Notes: generated by a model not told the origin, from the letters alone. A stretch of 23,531 nucleotides of DNA from Firmicutes bacterium UBA4882 (GCA_002399265.1 DHDG01000008.1:268-23798); one strand, 5' to 3'. Positions 13,350-21,217 are shown, counted from the first letter of the stretch. Program-made: numbers and translations.

Positions 13350-14156
13350 ATGCGAAAATACCTAATTACCATGCGTCTTTCTGCCTCGCGGGCATTTGAC
13401 GGTGGCCTGCTCTACATTCTCAGCGGTTATCTGTTGAAATCGGCTTGTCTTTTCATATTATTGATGCTATGGAGGGCTTTGGCGCAGCAGGGGGCGGATT
13501 TGGGGGGACTGAGCCTGGATCAGCTGCTGACCTATACTTTACTGGCGGCGATCTTCGGCGAACAGTTGAATGTGCTCACCCCGGCTACGACGGCCTTTTG
13601 GGAAGGTGCGATTATTTCTCGCTATATGCGGCCGCTGCCTGTTTTGGCGCAGTTGATGGCTGAGACTGTTGGAAGCTGGCTGCCTGGGTTGTTACTCTAT
13701 TCAGTCCCGACACTAATCATTGCAGCCAGCGCCGGTCTTAACCCGGGGATTGCCTTTCTGGCTAATGCAGGTACCGGCTTTCCGGCCAGAGGGTTGTTGT
13801 TTTTGATCAGCCTGTTGCTGGCGATGGCACTGGGCTTTGCCATGGACTTTATCTTTGCGTCACTGGTGATCTATGTGAAAAACGCCAGCTATCAGGCTTA
13901 TCAGATTAGAAGAGCAATCGTATCATTGTTCTCGGGAGCGCTGATTCCTTTCACCCTCCTGCCATGGGGGATGGGGCGCGTGTTTGAATTGCTGCCCTTT
14001 GGATCGACCGCCAGTGCTCCGCTGCTGATCTTTGTCGGCACCGGCAATCCGGCCAGGTTGATTTGCTTGCAGATAATCTGGAACCTGATCTTTTGGGCTG
14101 CGGCGCTGATCTTATTCCGTCGCAGCGAGGAAAGGCTGGTGTCCTATGGTGGGTAA
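13350..14156 (+). CDS. ABC-2 type exporter permease, first subunit
   Basis: Integral membrane protein of 268 residues with about six hydrophobic segments, beginning MRKYLITMRLSASRAFDG. ATG 13350 is used because GAGGTG (13338-13343) stands 6 nt upstream; the frame is open to 13209, but that part crosses the terminator. The cytoplasmic N-terminal amphipathic part, followed by YILSGYLLKSACLFIL and the later LFSGALIPFTLLPWG with a conserved GALIP turn, is typical of ABC-2 permeases of the ABC2_membrane_6/DUF990-like type. It is followed after 26 nt by a second permease and then the ATPase, which together would form one heteromeric exporter. The substrate is unknown. The cassette interrupts the usual spoVT-flippase neighbourhood. 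Confidence 0.85.
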   Translation: MRKYLITMRLSASRAFDGGLLYILSGYLLKSACLFILLMLWRALAQQGADLGGLSLDQLLTYTLLAAIFGEQLNVLTPATTAFWEGAIISRYMRPLPVLAQLMAETVGSWLPGLLLYSVPTLIIAASAGLNPGIAFLANAGTGFPARGLLFLISLLLAMALGFAMDFIFASLVIYVKNASYQAYQIRRAIVSLFSGALIPFTLLPWGMGRVFELLPFGSTASAPLLIFVGTGNPARLICLQIIWNLIFWAAALILFRRSEERLVSYGG

Positions 14157-14182
14157 TTTGCTCGAAAGGATTGTGCTTTACA

Positions 14183-15034
14183 GTGGATAACATTAGGCGC
14201 TTGATTCAGCTTTGGGGGATCTCCGCCAAACTGGATCTGCTTTGGTTCCTGCGGGATACCAAATATTGTATTCTGACCATACTCGCCGATATTGCGGCCA
14301 GTTTGTCATCAGTCACTGGTGTTTTCCTGCTGGCGGAACGCTTTGGGAACATTGGCGGCATGAGTAAGGATCAGGTGTTATTTATGCTTGGCTATGCCAG
14401 TATTGTCAATGGTATCATCGCGCTGTTTTTCAGTATGAACAACACTGGCTGGATTAGTCGGCCAGTTGGCAGAGGTCAGATGGATCACAAACTCATCCAG
14501 CCGGTGCCGCTGTGGATGCAGTTGCTTACCGAAGGATTTATCCCGGTCTCAGGCAACAGTCTGCTGGTATGCGGCATGGCCATTACCGGATATGCGGCGG
14601 GACAGCTCGGTCTAGCTCCGGGATTATTATGGATTTTGCTTTTTGTCATGTTGACTATCTGTTCGGTGGCGATCATCCTGGGCTGCTCATATATCGCCGG
14701 TAGTCTGGCCTTTTATGCTCCGGTGGCCGCTGAGGAAATATCGACAACCGTGATCAGTTTGTTTAATGATCTGATGATCTTCCCAATCGGGGGTCTTAGT
14801 GCGGTTCTGCGCATGGCGCTTTGTACAGTGGTTCCGGTAGGGCTGGCAGCCTGGTTTCCGGCCAGCCTGCTGCTAGGCCAAAATGGCGTGCCGAAACCTG
14901 ATATACCGGGCGTGATCATATTAATAATGACAATCACAGTGGCAATGCTAGCTGTCACATCGTTCAGGAAAGGAATGAAATATTATGCTAAACGTGGTTC
15001 GACAAGATATCATAACCGCGGGCACCGCAGTTAA
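14183..15034 (+). CDS. ABC-2 type exporter permease, second subunit
   Basis: Integral membrane protein of 283 residues and partner of the preceding permease. GTG 14183 is chosen although AAAGGA is 12 nt upstream, rather far; other in-frame starts lack an SD. Hydrophobic segments include ILTILADIAASLSSVTGVFL, a GLAPGLLWILLFVMLTI stretch and a C-terminal segment of the type VIILIMTITVAML. Its FNDLMIFPIGGLSAVLR motif corresponds to the GALIP turn of the first permease. The C-terminal 16 codons overlap the start of the ATPase gene in another frame (50 nt). That shared stretch also encodes the GTAV repeats of the ATPase, so the basic tail here is a by-product of, or constraint on, that repeat. Confidence 0.83.
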   Translation: MDNIRRLIQLWGISAKLDLLWFLRDTKYCILTILADIAASLSSVTGVFLLAERFGNIGGMSKDQVLFMLGYASIVNGIIALFFSMNNTGWISRPVGRGQMDHKLIQPVPLWMQLLTEGFIPVSGNSLLVCGMAITGYAAGQLGLAPGLLWILLFVMLTICSVAIILGCSYIAGSLAFYAPVAAEEISTTVISLFNDLMIFPIGGLSAVLRMALCTVVPVGLAAWFPASLLLGQNGVPKPDIPGVIILIMTITVAMLAVTSFRKGMKYYAKRGSTRYHNRGHRS

Positions 15035-16157
15035 CGCCGCACGCACGGCGGTTACTAGCGCGGGCACCGCGGTTGTGCCAGTTGCTAACGCAGGTACGGC
15101 AGTTAATCTTGAAGACGTCTCGAAAGTGTTCACCCAGTGGCAGCGCTCTGGCAAGTTCAAAGATCTGTTGCGCAACTTGGTTAAGCCTGAGAAGAAGGTT
15201 GTCGCTGCTCTGGATCATGTTTCACTAAAGGTTAATAATGGTGAATTTGTGGCCTATGCCGGTGCTAATGGGGCTGGTAAGAGTACCACCATTAAGATAT
15301 TGTCCGGCATTTTGCAGCCGACTTCGGGCGCAGTGACGGTTCTCGGGATGAGTCCCGAAAAATCAAGGGTTGAGCTGATGCGGCGCATTGGCGTGGTCTT
15401 CGGACAGCGTACGGAATTATGGTGGGACCACCCCATATCAGTCAGCTTTGAGTGGAAAAAAACCGTCTGGAATATTCCGGCGGAGGTCTATCGGCATCAA
15501 CTGGAGATGGTCACCGAGCTGCTGGATCTGGGGGACCTGCTTAATACTTTCGCGCGCGAATTGAGCCTGGGGCAACGCATGCGGGCCGATCTGGCTATGA
15601 TGCTGCTCCATAATCCGGAGTTGATTTTCCTGGATGAACCGACATTGGGGCTGGATGTGCTTGCCAAGCGGCAGATGATCAATTTCCTGAAACGGATCAA
15701 CCGCGAGCAGGGGACGACGATTATTGTCACCAGTCATGATATGGATGATCTGGAGGAGATGGCGCAGCGGATTGTGCTCTTGTCACGCGGGCAGATTGCC
15801 TTTGACGGGAGTTTTGACGAGTTGCGTCAGCTGACCGGGAATCTGTGCCGGATTCGGCTCGTGTTTCAGGGCGCGGGAATGGAAGCAGGCACGGGTGCAG
15901 GTGCGGGTTTGCAAACGGGTGCGGCCCAATCGCAGGGGCGGATGGCGGATTTAATGAACGGCGGCGATGGCGGAAGAAGCGTCCGGCTGCTTGCTGCAAA
16001 CGGTAACAGCTGTGAGTATGAGTTTGATACTGCTGAAGTGCCTGTCAATGTCATGTTGCGTCAAATAGCGCTGCTGGACGGTATCGTTGATATCGAGATT
16101 CGTAAAGCGCCGATTGAGCAAATCGTGGCGGAGCTATACACCAAGTGGCGCGGTTAA
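14985..16157 (+). CDS. ABC exporter ATP-binding protein
   Basis: Cytoplasmic ATPase of 390 residues driving the exporter. ATG 14985 has GGAAAGGA 10 nt upstream. A standard ABC domain starts near VNLEDVSKVFT (about 40). Walker A is GANGAGKST with Lys99, the signature is LSLGQ (193-197), Walker B is LIFLDEP (Asp217, Glu218) and the H-loop His is 251. The remaining C-terminal part (about 285-390) is an accessory domain with a Gly/Ala-rich linker (GAGMEAGTGAGAG). Residues 11-40 form an unusual N-terminal extension with four GTAV/RTAV motifs. Drug, daunorubicin-type or polymer export are possible, but the sequence does not choose between them. Confidence 0.92.
   Translation: MLNVVRQDIITAGTAVNAARTAVTSAGTAVVPVANAGTAVNLEDVSKVFTQWQRSGKFKDLLRNLVKPEKKVVAALDHVSLKVNNGEFVAYAGANGAGKSTTIKILSGILQPTSGAVTVLGMSPEKSRVELMRRIGVVFGQRTELWWDHPISVSFEWKKTVWNIPAEVYRHQLEMVTELLDLGDLLNTFARELSLGQRMRADLAMMLLHNPELIFLDEPTLGLDVLAKRQMINFLKRINREQGTTIIVTSHDMDDLEEMAQRIVLLSRGQIAFDGSFDELRQLTGNLCRIRLVFQGAGMEAGTGAGAGLQTGAAQSQGRMADLMNGGDGGRSVRLLAANGNSCEYEFDTAEVPVNVMLRQIALLDGIVDIEIRKAPIEQIVAELYTKWRG
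15015..15104 (+). repeat. GTAV-coding degenerate repeats
   Basis: GTAV, RTAV, GTAV and GTAV are encoded at 15021, 15042, 15063 and 15093, i.e. spacings of 21, 21 and 30 nt. The first copy lies within the overlap with the upstream permease ORF. Confidence 0.65.
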
Positions 16158-16225
16158 CAAGGCGCAGCTGACGTGGCGCGGTTGTCGAGAGCGGGTGGAT
16201 AACAGTGGAAAGGGCCAGGTTAGCG

Positions 16226-17083
16226 TCAGACGATCTTCCGCCCTCGACCGGCCTCTTTCAACAGGTAATCTTCAATAAACACGGCCAGACCATCTTCGTC
16301 GTGATGACCGATCACTAAATCGGCGACTTCTTTGGCAGCAGGCTGAGCATTGCCCATCGCTACGCCAAGTCCGGCGAATTCGATCATGTCCAAGTCGTTA
16401 ATATGATCCCCGACAGCGACCATTTCTTCCGGTTGAATGCCGAAGTATTCACCCAGAAAACGCAATCCGTTCGCTTTAGTGGCTTGCGTGGGATAAAGTT
16501 CGTAATACCAGCTGCCATCATAGTGGTTGCTGAGAAGTGGCCGGATGTGTTGTGCGTCCAGAAATGGCTTCGCCAGGTCACGCGCATAGCTTATTTGCTC
16601 TTCAGTATCGTTGACAGAGAGGCGCAGTGGATTCCAGTCGGTGCTTTCAGCCAACGAATAGACTTTGGCGATGTTTTCACCCTCGACCTTAATGTACTCC
16701 TGAGATTGGGGTATGGAAGGATCAAGATCGTAGTACATATCGGGCGGGTAGGCAGTGCCACGGGAGGCAAATGTGGTCAGACCGGCATTCCACCAGGCCC
16801 GCATAATGGGTTCGACTTTGGGGCGATCCAGCGCAATGGTATGCAGCGCTTGGAGCGTATCCGGCGTGGTGATGTTTCCGCCATTGAGCGCCACCAGTGG
16901 AGTATCCAGCCCAATCTGATCTGAGATGCGCGCCATTGAACGGGGGCGACGGCCGCTGACCAGGCATACCTTAATCCCGGCTGCGCAAGCCTGGCGCACA
17001 GCCGCAACGGTACGAGCGGCAAGCTCGCTGCGGCTATTAAGCAGAGTCCCGTCAATATCCAGCGCTAGTAATCTATATTGCAT
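16226..17083 (-). CDS. Cof-type HAD-superfamily phosphatase
   Basis: Cytosolic hydrolase of 285 residues, Cof/YbiV-like subfamily (HAD IIB). Motif I is LDIDGTLLNS with nucleophile and acid/base Asp at the N-terminus, motif II is VSGRR, and motifs III/IV are KANGLRFLGEYF and VGDHINDLDMIEFAGLGVAMGNA. The ATG at 17083 gives the standard start MQYRLLALDIDG, with a G-rich SD (AAGGCGGG) on the minus strand; 17110 is an in-frame alternative without family support. Likely substrates are sugar phosphates or flavin/nucleotide phosphates; none can be singled out. It converges with the ABC ATPase gene, 68 nt apart, with no clear terminator between them. Confidence 0.93.
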   Translation of the reverse strand: MQYRLLALDIDGTLLNSRSELAARTVAAVRQACAAGIKVCLVSGRRPRSMARISDQIGLDTPLVALNGGNITTPDTLQALHTIALDRPKVEPIMRAWWNAGLTTFASRGTAYPPDMYYDLDPSIPQSQEYIKVEGENIAKVYSLAESTDWNPLRLSVNDTEEQISYARDLAKPFLDAQHIRPLLSNHYDGSWYYELYPTQATKANGLRFLGEYFGIQPEEMVAVGDHINDLDMIEFAGLGVAMGNAQPAAKEVADLVIGHHDEDGLAVFIEDYLLKEAGRGRKIV

Positions 17084-17105
17084 CCAATCCCGCCTTCCTC
17101 TTACT

Positions 17106-17114
17106 ATCATAACA
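17106..17114 (-). promoter_or_regulatory. Extended -10 promoter for the HAD gene
   Basis: The minus strand reads TGTTATGAT (TGn plus TATGAT), 22 nt before the ATG, with no convincing -35. It would give a very short leader. Confidence 0.35.
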
Positions 17115-17143
17115 TAGATTTATTAAGGTGAGATGATCGATCA

Positions 17144-17193
17144 ATTGGGGACTGTCCCCAATCAGGCCATTTTGATCCGTTTGGGGACAGACT
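17144..17193. repeat. GGGGAC palindromic intergenic repeat
   Basis: A perfect 9-bp palindrome ATTGGGGAC-T-GTCCCCAAT (17144-17162), followed by TTTGGGGACAGAC (17180-17192). It shares the GGGGAC core with the elements at 2871 and 23505. Just after it, ATCTGCGTG is tandemly repeated (17201-17218). Confidence 0.6.
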
Positions 17194-17334
17194 TTATTCC
17201 ATCTGCGTGATCTGCGTGATGCGAATAGAATATTAGAGCGGATATTACCATAGATCATTAGCACAGACAAAAGAGCATGATGTTGTGTCGTGTATGTGTG
17301 GAAGCGCGTGCCGCGTGCATTGGAGGGAATGCTG

Positions 17335-19209
17335 TTGCCATTGGAGGAAAAAAAGAGGCCATGTACGCAAGGAAAATTGCCGGGAGTGCCGCAGATACAG
17401 GGAACGCAGACGCCGGGAACAGAGTCGTTTTTGAAGGGCACCCTCTTTTTGACAGGCGCGGGATTGTTCAGCAAAGTCTTGGGGTCGGTCTACCGGATAC
17501 CGCTAACGCGCATGATTGGGCCGGAAGGAATGGGACTTTTCCAAATGGCTTATCCGATCTACCTGATCTTTCTGGCGCTCTCCACAGCCGGTTTTCCAGT
17601 CGCAGTTTCAAAACTAATTGCCGAGCGGGTCGCCCTTGGTGATCGCAGCGGTGTCAAAACAGTGCGCGGAGCGTCACTGCTAATTCTGACCATTCTCGGC
17701 GCGTTGAGCGGGGTGGCGCTATTTTGGGGGGCACGGCCTTTGGCGCGTGCTTTTTATGATCCCAGGGCCTTCTACACAATTGCGGCTTTTGCCCCGGCGG
17801 TGTTTTTCATGTCCGTGATGTCTGCCTGGCGCGGCTATTTCCAAGGAATGCAGCGCATGGCGCCAGTCGCTGTTTCACAGGCGATTGAGCAAATTGTGCG
17901 GGTGTCGACAATGCTCGCATTGGCCGCGTTCCTGATTAAGGATGGGGTCGAACATGCCGCCGCCGCCGTAGCCTATGGTGGTGCAGCCGGTGCAGCGGCC
18001 GGGGGCGTCTATCTGTGGGCCGTTTATTTTTCTTCCGGCAGGAATTTGGAGCGGAAAATTGGAAAGTTACAGGGACAGACACAGGCACAGGCACAGACAC
18101 AGACACAGGCACAGCGGTCGCAGCGACAGTCAGGACAGCCACAGCACAAGGCCAACGCCAAATGGGGCCCGGCGATCCGAAAAATCATATCCCTGGCTTG
18201 GCCGGTAGCGCTCGGGGCCGTTTTGGTGCCACTAACGCAGGCCGTTGATTCGCTGATTGTACCGGCGCGCCTTGCATTGATCGGGCTAAGTCCGGAAGCG
18301 GCCAGCGCTGCAATGGGTCACCTGGGCAATGCTTGGGCATTAGTTATGTTTCCGACTGTGATCACCGGGGCGATATCAACGAATATGGTGCCGGCTGTAT
18401 CGGCCGCACTGGCTTGCGGGGACTGGCATCGGATCCGCGCGCGTGTAAATGATGCCTTCCGGATGGCGTTTCTAGTCGGAATCCCCTCTTGGGTGGGGTT
18501 AGCCGGCTTAAGCAAAGAAATCGCGGCCTTACTTTTTTCAAGCGCGGGCGCGGGTGCGGCAATACCATTAGTCTGGCTGGCTCCGGCCTCCTTGTTTTTC
18601 GGGCTGCAGCAGGCTACAACTGGGGCTTTGCAGGGGCTGGGGAAGCCACGGTTGCCAGTGAGGCATTTTTTAACCGGTGCAGTGGGCAAGATTATTGTAA
18701 CGGTCTGGCTGACAGGCATGCCAGGCTTTGGTCTGCGCGGCGCAGCGATTGGAACGGTGATCTGCTCAGTCTTAGCGGCGCTGCTCAATAGTGTGGCCCT
18801 GATCAGAATCATTAACGGGGTGGAGCGGGTTCGTGTCGGGCAATGCAAAGGTCGTTCTGGTGCGGGGGAACTTGACGCAAGGCGGCTTGATGCAGGCGCA
18901 GAAGCGGGTCGCTTGACGAGTCCGACCCTGACAAAGACAATTTGGTTCTCGGCTTTAGGCGGCCTGGCGATTGCATTGGTCATTGCCTGGTGCCGGCGCA
19001 TCATGATGCGCATGGCGTTGCCGGCGGCAATTATGGTACCCTCGATTATTGGGGCCTCTATCATTATTTATGGCATAATCTTGATTAAGACCGGCGCAGT
19101 TGGTCGCAATGAGATAAAGTCGATTGCGGCCCGCGGAAGTAGCAGCAAAGCCGGAGCCGGGCGGAGGTTTGCGGGTATTGGGACAGGAGGAACATTCAAT
19201 GGATCATGA
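17335..19209 (+). CDS. SpoVB/YabM-type polysaccharide (lipid II-like) flippase
   Basis: Multi-spanning membrane protein of the MOP/MATE superfamily (PST/MurJ-SpoVB branch), 624 residues. It begins with SFLKGTLFLTGAGLFSKVLG, then RIPLTRMIGPEGMGLFQMAY and GFPVAVSKL, hallmarks of SpoVB-like proteins. In Bacillus, yabM lies between spoVT and mazG, matching this position relative to mazG. TTG 17335 is preferred because GGAGGG is 7 nt upstream; ATG 17290 and ATG 17329 are in frame but badly spaced. The protein is longer than relatives (about 520-550) through three low-complexity inserts: a Gln/Thr/Ala-rich central loop (about 247-275), a GAGELDARRLDAGAEAG loop before the last helices, and a Gly/Ser tail. 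The last 11 nt overlap mazG. Probable role: transport of lipid-linked precursors for cortex or wall. Confidence 0.9.
   Translation: MPLEEKKRPCTQGKLPGVPQIQGTQTPGTESFLKGTLFLTGAGLFSKVLGSVYRIPLTRMIGPEGMGLFQMAYPIYLIFLALSTAGFPVAVSKLIAERVALGDRSGVKTVRGASLLILTILGALSGVALFWGARPLARAFYDPRAFYTIAAFAPAVFFMSVMSAWRGYFQGMQRMAPVAVSQAIEQIVRVSTMLALAAFLIKDGVEHAAAAVAYGGAAGAAAGGVYLWAVYFSSGRNLERKIGKLQGQTQAQAQTQTQAQRSQRQSGQPQHKANAKWGPAIRKIISLAWPVALGAVLVPLTQAVDSLIVPARLALIGLSPEAASAAMGHLGNAWALVMFPTVITGAISTNMVPAVSAALACGDWHRIRARVNDAFRMAFLVGIPSWVGLAGLSKEIAALLFSSAGAGAAIPLVWLAPASLFFGLQQATTGALQGLGKPRLPVRHFLTGAVGKIIVTVWLTGMPGFGLRGAAIGTVICSVLAALLNSVALIRIINGVERVRVGQCKGRSGAGELDARRLDAGAEAGRLTSPTLTKTIWFSALGGLAIALVIAWCRRIMMRMALPAAIMVPSIIGASIIIYGIILIKTGAVGRNEIKSIAARGSSSKAGAGRRFAGIGTGGTFNGS
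18070..18114 (+). repeat. CAGRCA hexanucleotide repeat inside the flippase gene
   Basis: About seven imperfect CAGGCA/CAGACA units encode alternating Gln with Thr or Ala in the central loop. All three plus frames stay open across it. The region up to 18147 remains CAG-rich. Confidence 0.85.
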
Positions 19210-20038
19210 TGAGTTGAGCCCATTTCAGCGGTTGGTGACCATTATGGGACAGTTGCGCGCGCCGGAGGGAGGCTGTCCATGGGACAGGCAGCAGAGCCTT
19301 GCGAGCCTGCGGCCTTATGTTCTTGAAGAAGCTTACGAGGTAGTACAAGCTTTGGATCGCGGAGATTACGCCAACCTGTGCGAGGAACTGGGCGATTTGC
19401 TGCTGCAAATCGTGTTTCAAGCTCAGATAGCGCAGGAGTCTGGTGCATTTGATATTGATGATGTCTGCAACGGGATTGCGGACAAGCTGATCAGGCGCCA
19501 TCCGCATGTTTTTTTTAATGATCATGAGCAGGTAAAAGTGGATGATGCCGCTGGCGTGGTCGTCAACTGGGAAAAGATCAAGGCGGCCGAAAAGGGTAAA
19601 ACAGAGCCTTCCATTTTAGACTCCATACCGGCGGCACTGCCAGCACTAATGCGCGCTTACAAGCTGCAGGAGCGGGCCGCCAGAGTGGGGTTTGATTGGC
19701 CGGACGTGCGGGGGGCGCTCGTTAAAGTAGATGAAGAAATGGGCGAGTTTAGGGAATTGATCCCAGATGATCATTTGGAAGCGCCAGAAAAATCCGATCG
19801 GGCATCTGCTGATCAAAGATTGACCGAAGAATTTGGTGATTTATTGTTCGCGCTGGTCAATGTCTCCAGATATCTCGGTATTGATCCTGAAGTGGCGTTG
19901 TTGGGTACTGCCAGGAAATTCGCCTGGCGCTTCGCGCAGATCGAAGAAGGTGCTCGGAAAGAAGGTCGCAAAATGGAAGAGATGACTTTGGAAGAAATGG
20001 ACCGCTATTGGGATGCAGCGAAAGCAAAAAAAGGCTGA
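19199..20038 (+). CDS. mazG: Nucleoside triphosphate pyrophosphohydrolase MazG
   Basis: Hydrolyses (d)NTPs to NMP and pyrophosphate, cleaning the nucleotide pool. It has 279 residues with tandem MazG domains. The first shows GGCPWDRQQS, EEAYEVVQALD and EELGDLLLQIVF (metal-binding EExxE plus later Glu/Asp). The second shows KVDEEMGEFREL and EEFGDLLFALVN. The N-terminal tetrapyrrole methylase-like domain of Bacillus YabN is missing, so this is the stand-alone type. ATG 19199 has AGGAGG 8 nt upstream and overlaps the flippase gene by 11 nt. The C-terminal tail MTLEEMDRYWDAAK is typical. The next gene follows after 89 nt containing a hairpin. Confidence 0.96.
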   Translation: MDHDELSPFQRLVTIMGQLRAPEGGCPWDRQQSLASLRPYVLEEAYEVVQALDRGDYANLCEELGDLLLQIVFQAQIAQESGAFDIDDVCNGIADKLIRRHPHVFFNDHEQVKVDDAAGVVVNWEKIKAAEKGKTEPSILDSIPAALPALMRAYKLQERAARVGFDWPDVRGALVKVDEEMGEFRELIPDDHLEAPEKSDRASADQRLTEEFGDLLFALVNVSRYLGIDPEVALLGTARKFAWRFAQIEEGARKEGRKMEEMTLEEMDRYWDAAKAKKG

Positions 20039-20089
20039 GTTACCGTAAAGTCACTTGGGAAGGTCTATCAAGAACTGCATATGCGCCAC

Positions 20090-20127
20090 TCCCTCCCGGC
20101 AAGCTACTGAGGCAGGGAGGGATTTTT
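20090..20127 (+). promoter_or_regulatory. Hairpin covering the spoIID SD, terminator-like
   Basis: TCCCTCCC (20090-20097) is fully complementary to GGGAGGGA (20115-20122), which is the SD of the next gene. The stem is 8 bp with a 17-nt loop and is followed by TTTTT. It could act as an intrinsic terminator after mazG, as an SD lock, or both. Confidence 0.6.
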
Positions 20128-21168
20128 ATGCTCAGGAGGAATGGAGCCAGAGGTGGGGGCGGGAGCAGGAGCGGGAGCGGAAGCGGGAGCGGGGCTAGAA
20201 GCAGTTATACGCGGTTGATGTTGTCCCTGGTCGCGGTCGCGATCGTGGCCGCGGCCATAGCTGCGACAATGGCGGGCTGCCCCGGTCCGGAGCAGGAACT
20301 GGCCGAACGGGTAGTCGATAGGTTTTCGAGTGAGCCCAAGCTAACACTATACTCACATAAAACGGACAAGAAAACGGAGATTGGGCTTGAAGAATATATA
20401 ACCGGTGTTGTGGCGGGCGAGATGAAACCGGAGTGGCCTAAAAATGCCTATGCTGCTCAAGCAATCGTTGCCAGAACTTTTACTTTGGAATTGCTTTCGC
20501 GGGGCGGTACCAGGGACTTGCACGGCGCGGATATCTGTGATAATCATGTGCATGCCCAGGCGTATAATCCGGATAATATCACACAGACCATTAAGGACGC
20601 TGTGCGTATGACCAGGGGCGAAGTGATGATCTATCGTAACCGCTATGTTAAAGGCTGGTTTTCGGCGTCTTGCGGCGGCAGAACGACGAATGCCAAGACG
20701 GGGCTGGCTTATAAAGGTGAGGAGCCAGCTTACATCAAATCGGTGAGCTGTAAGGAAAGCCGCATCACGCCTCCGGAGGTCAAGAAGTGGAGCGCCGATA
20801 TCGATTCCGAAACGGTTTTGCAGGCGCTGAAGAAGCTTGGTAAGCCGTTGCCCAATCTGAGCGGGGCGCAAATCGCGAAGAGGGTAGATAACAGGGCGGC
20901 GGTGCTGCGTTTAAGCGGTGGCGGAAAGAAAGTCGAAATCGACGGGGCGGATTTCCGGGTGGCGGTAGGGCCCGAGAAGATGCGTTCGATCTGGCTGACT
21001 CAATTTGAAGTAAAGGATGGCCGATTAATCACCTCGGGGACAGGCTTTGGCCATGGTGTTGGTTTGTGTCAGTGGGGAGCCAATGAGTTGGCCCGGGAAA
21101 ATAGCAGCCCGGAGGAGATTGTCAAGCACTATTTCCCGAAGGTTACAATTAAGAGGCTTTGGCGATAA
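20128..21168 (+). CDS. spoIID: SpoIID/LytB-domain protein (peptidoglycan lytic transglycosylase)
   Basis: Membrane-anchored enzyme related to SpoIID, which cuts septal glycan during engulfment. It has 346 residues. Residues 1-30 are basic with a Gly/Ser/Arg repeat (GSGSGSGSGA type), 32-50 are hydrophobic, and TMAGC at 47-51 could be a lipobox. The SpoIID domain follows: IGLEEYITGVVAGEMKPEW with the likely catalytic Glu98, AAQAIVARTFTL, SCGGRT, and FGHGVGLCQWGANELA near 307-322. ATG 20128 has GGGAGGG 6 nt upstream. The usual spoIID lies near murA/spoIIQ; this copy sits between mazG and yabP, so it may be a paralogue such as the germination or amidase-enhancer types (LytB). The gene symbol is therefore tentative. 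Confidence 0.85.
   Translation: MLRRNGARGGGGSRSGSGSGSGARSSYTRLMLSLVAVAIVAAAIAATMAGCPGPEQELAERVVDRFSSEPKLTLYSHKTDKKTEIGLEEYITGVVAGEMKPEWPKNAYAAQAIVARTFTLELLSRGGTRDLHGADICDNHVHAQAYNPDNITQTIKDAVRMTRGEVMIYRNRYVKGWFSASCGGRTTNAKTGLAYKGEEPAYIKSVSCKESRITPPEVKKWSADIDSETVLQALKKLGKPLPNLSGAQIAKRVDNRAAVLRLSGGGKKVEIDGADFRVAVGPEKMRSIWLTQFEVKDGRLITSGTGFGHGVGLCQWGANELARENSSPEEIVKHYFPKVTIKRLWR
20155..20194 (+). repeat. GGGAGC hexanucleotide repeat at the spoIID 5' end
   Basis: Imperfect GGGAGC/AGGAGC/GGAAGC units encode a Gly-Ser-rich cytoplasmic tail directly before the membrane anchor. Confidence 0.8.
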
Positions 21169-21185
21169 TAGAATAGGCGGTGGTG

Positions 21186-21217
21186 GCGCGGCGGCGCGGC
21201 GGCGCGGCGGCGTGGCG
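21186..21217 (+). repeat. 8-bp tandem repeat GCGCGGCG
   Basis: Four units of GCGCGGCG (the fourth GCGTGGCG), plus a decayed fifth to 21225, in the spoIID-yabP gap. The unit length is not a multiple of three, unlike repeats inside genes here. Confidence 0.85.

Noticed and set aside
16146..16182. Repeated GTGGCGCGGTT between the ATPase and HAD genes as a terminator
   Set aside because: It is a direct, not inverted, repeat and no T-tract follows.
17201..17218. ATCTGCGTG tandem pair as CRISPR-like or attachment site
   Set aside because: Only two 9-nt units, no spacers, no integrase nearby.
18318..19064. 248-codon minus-strand ORF opposite the flippase gene
   Set aside because: A shadow of a well-supported membrane protein; composition is Pro/Arg/Ala-rich, without SD or recognisable motifs.
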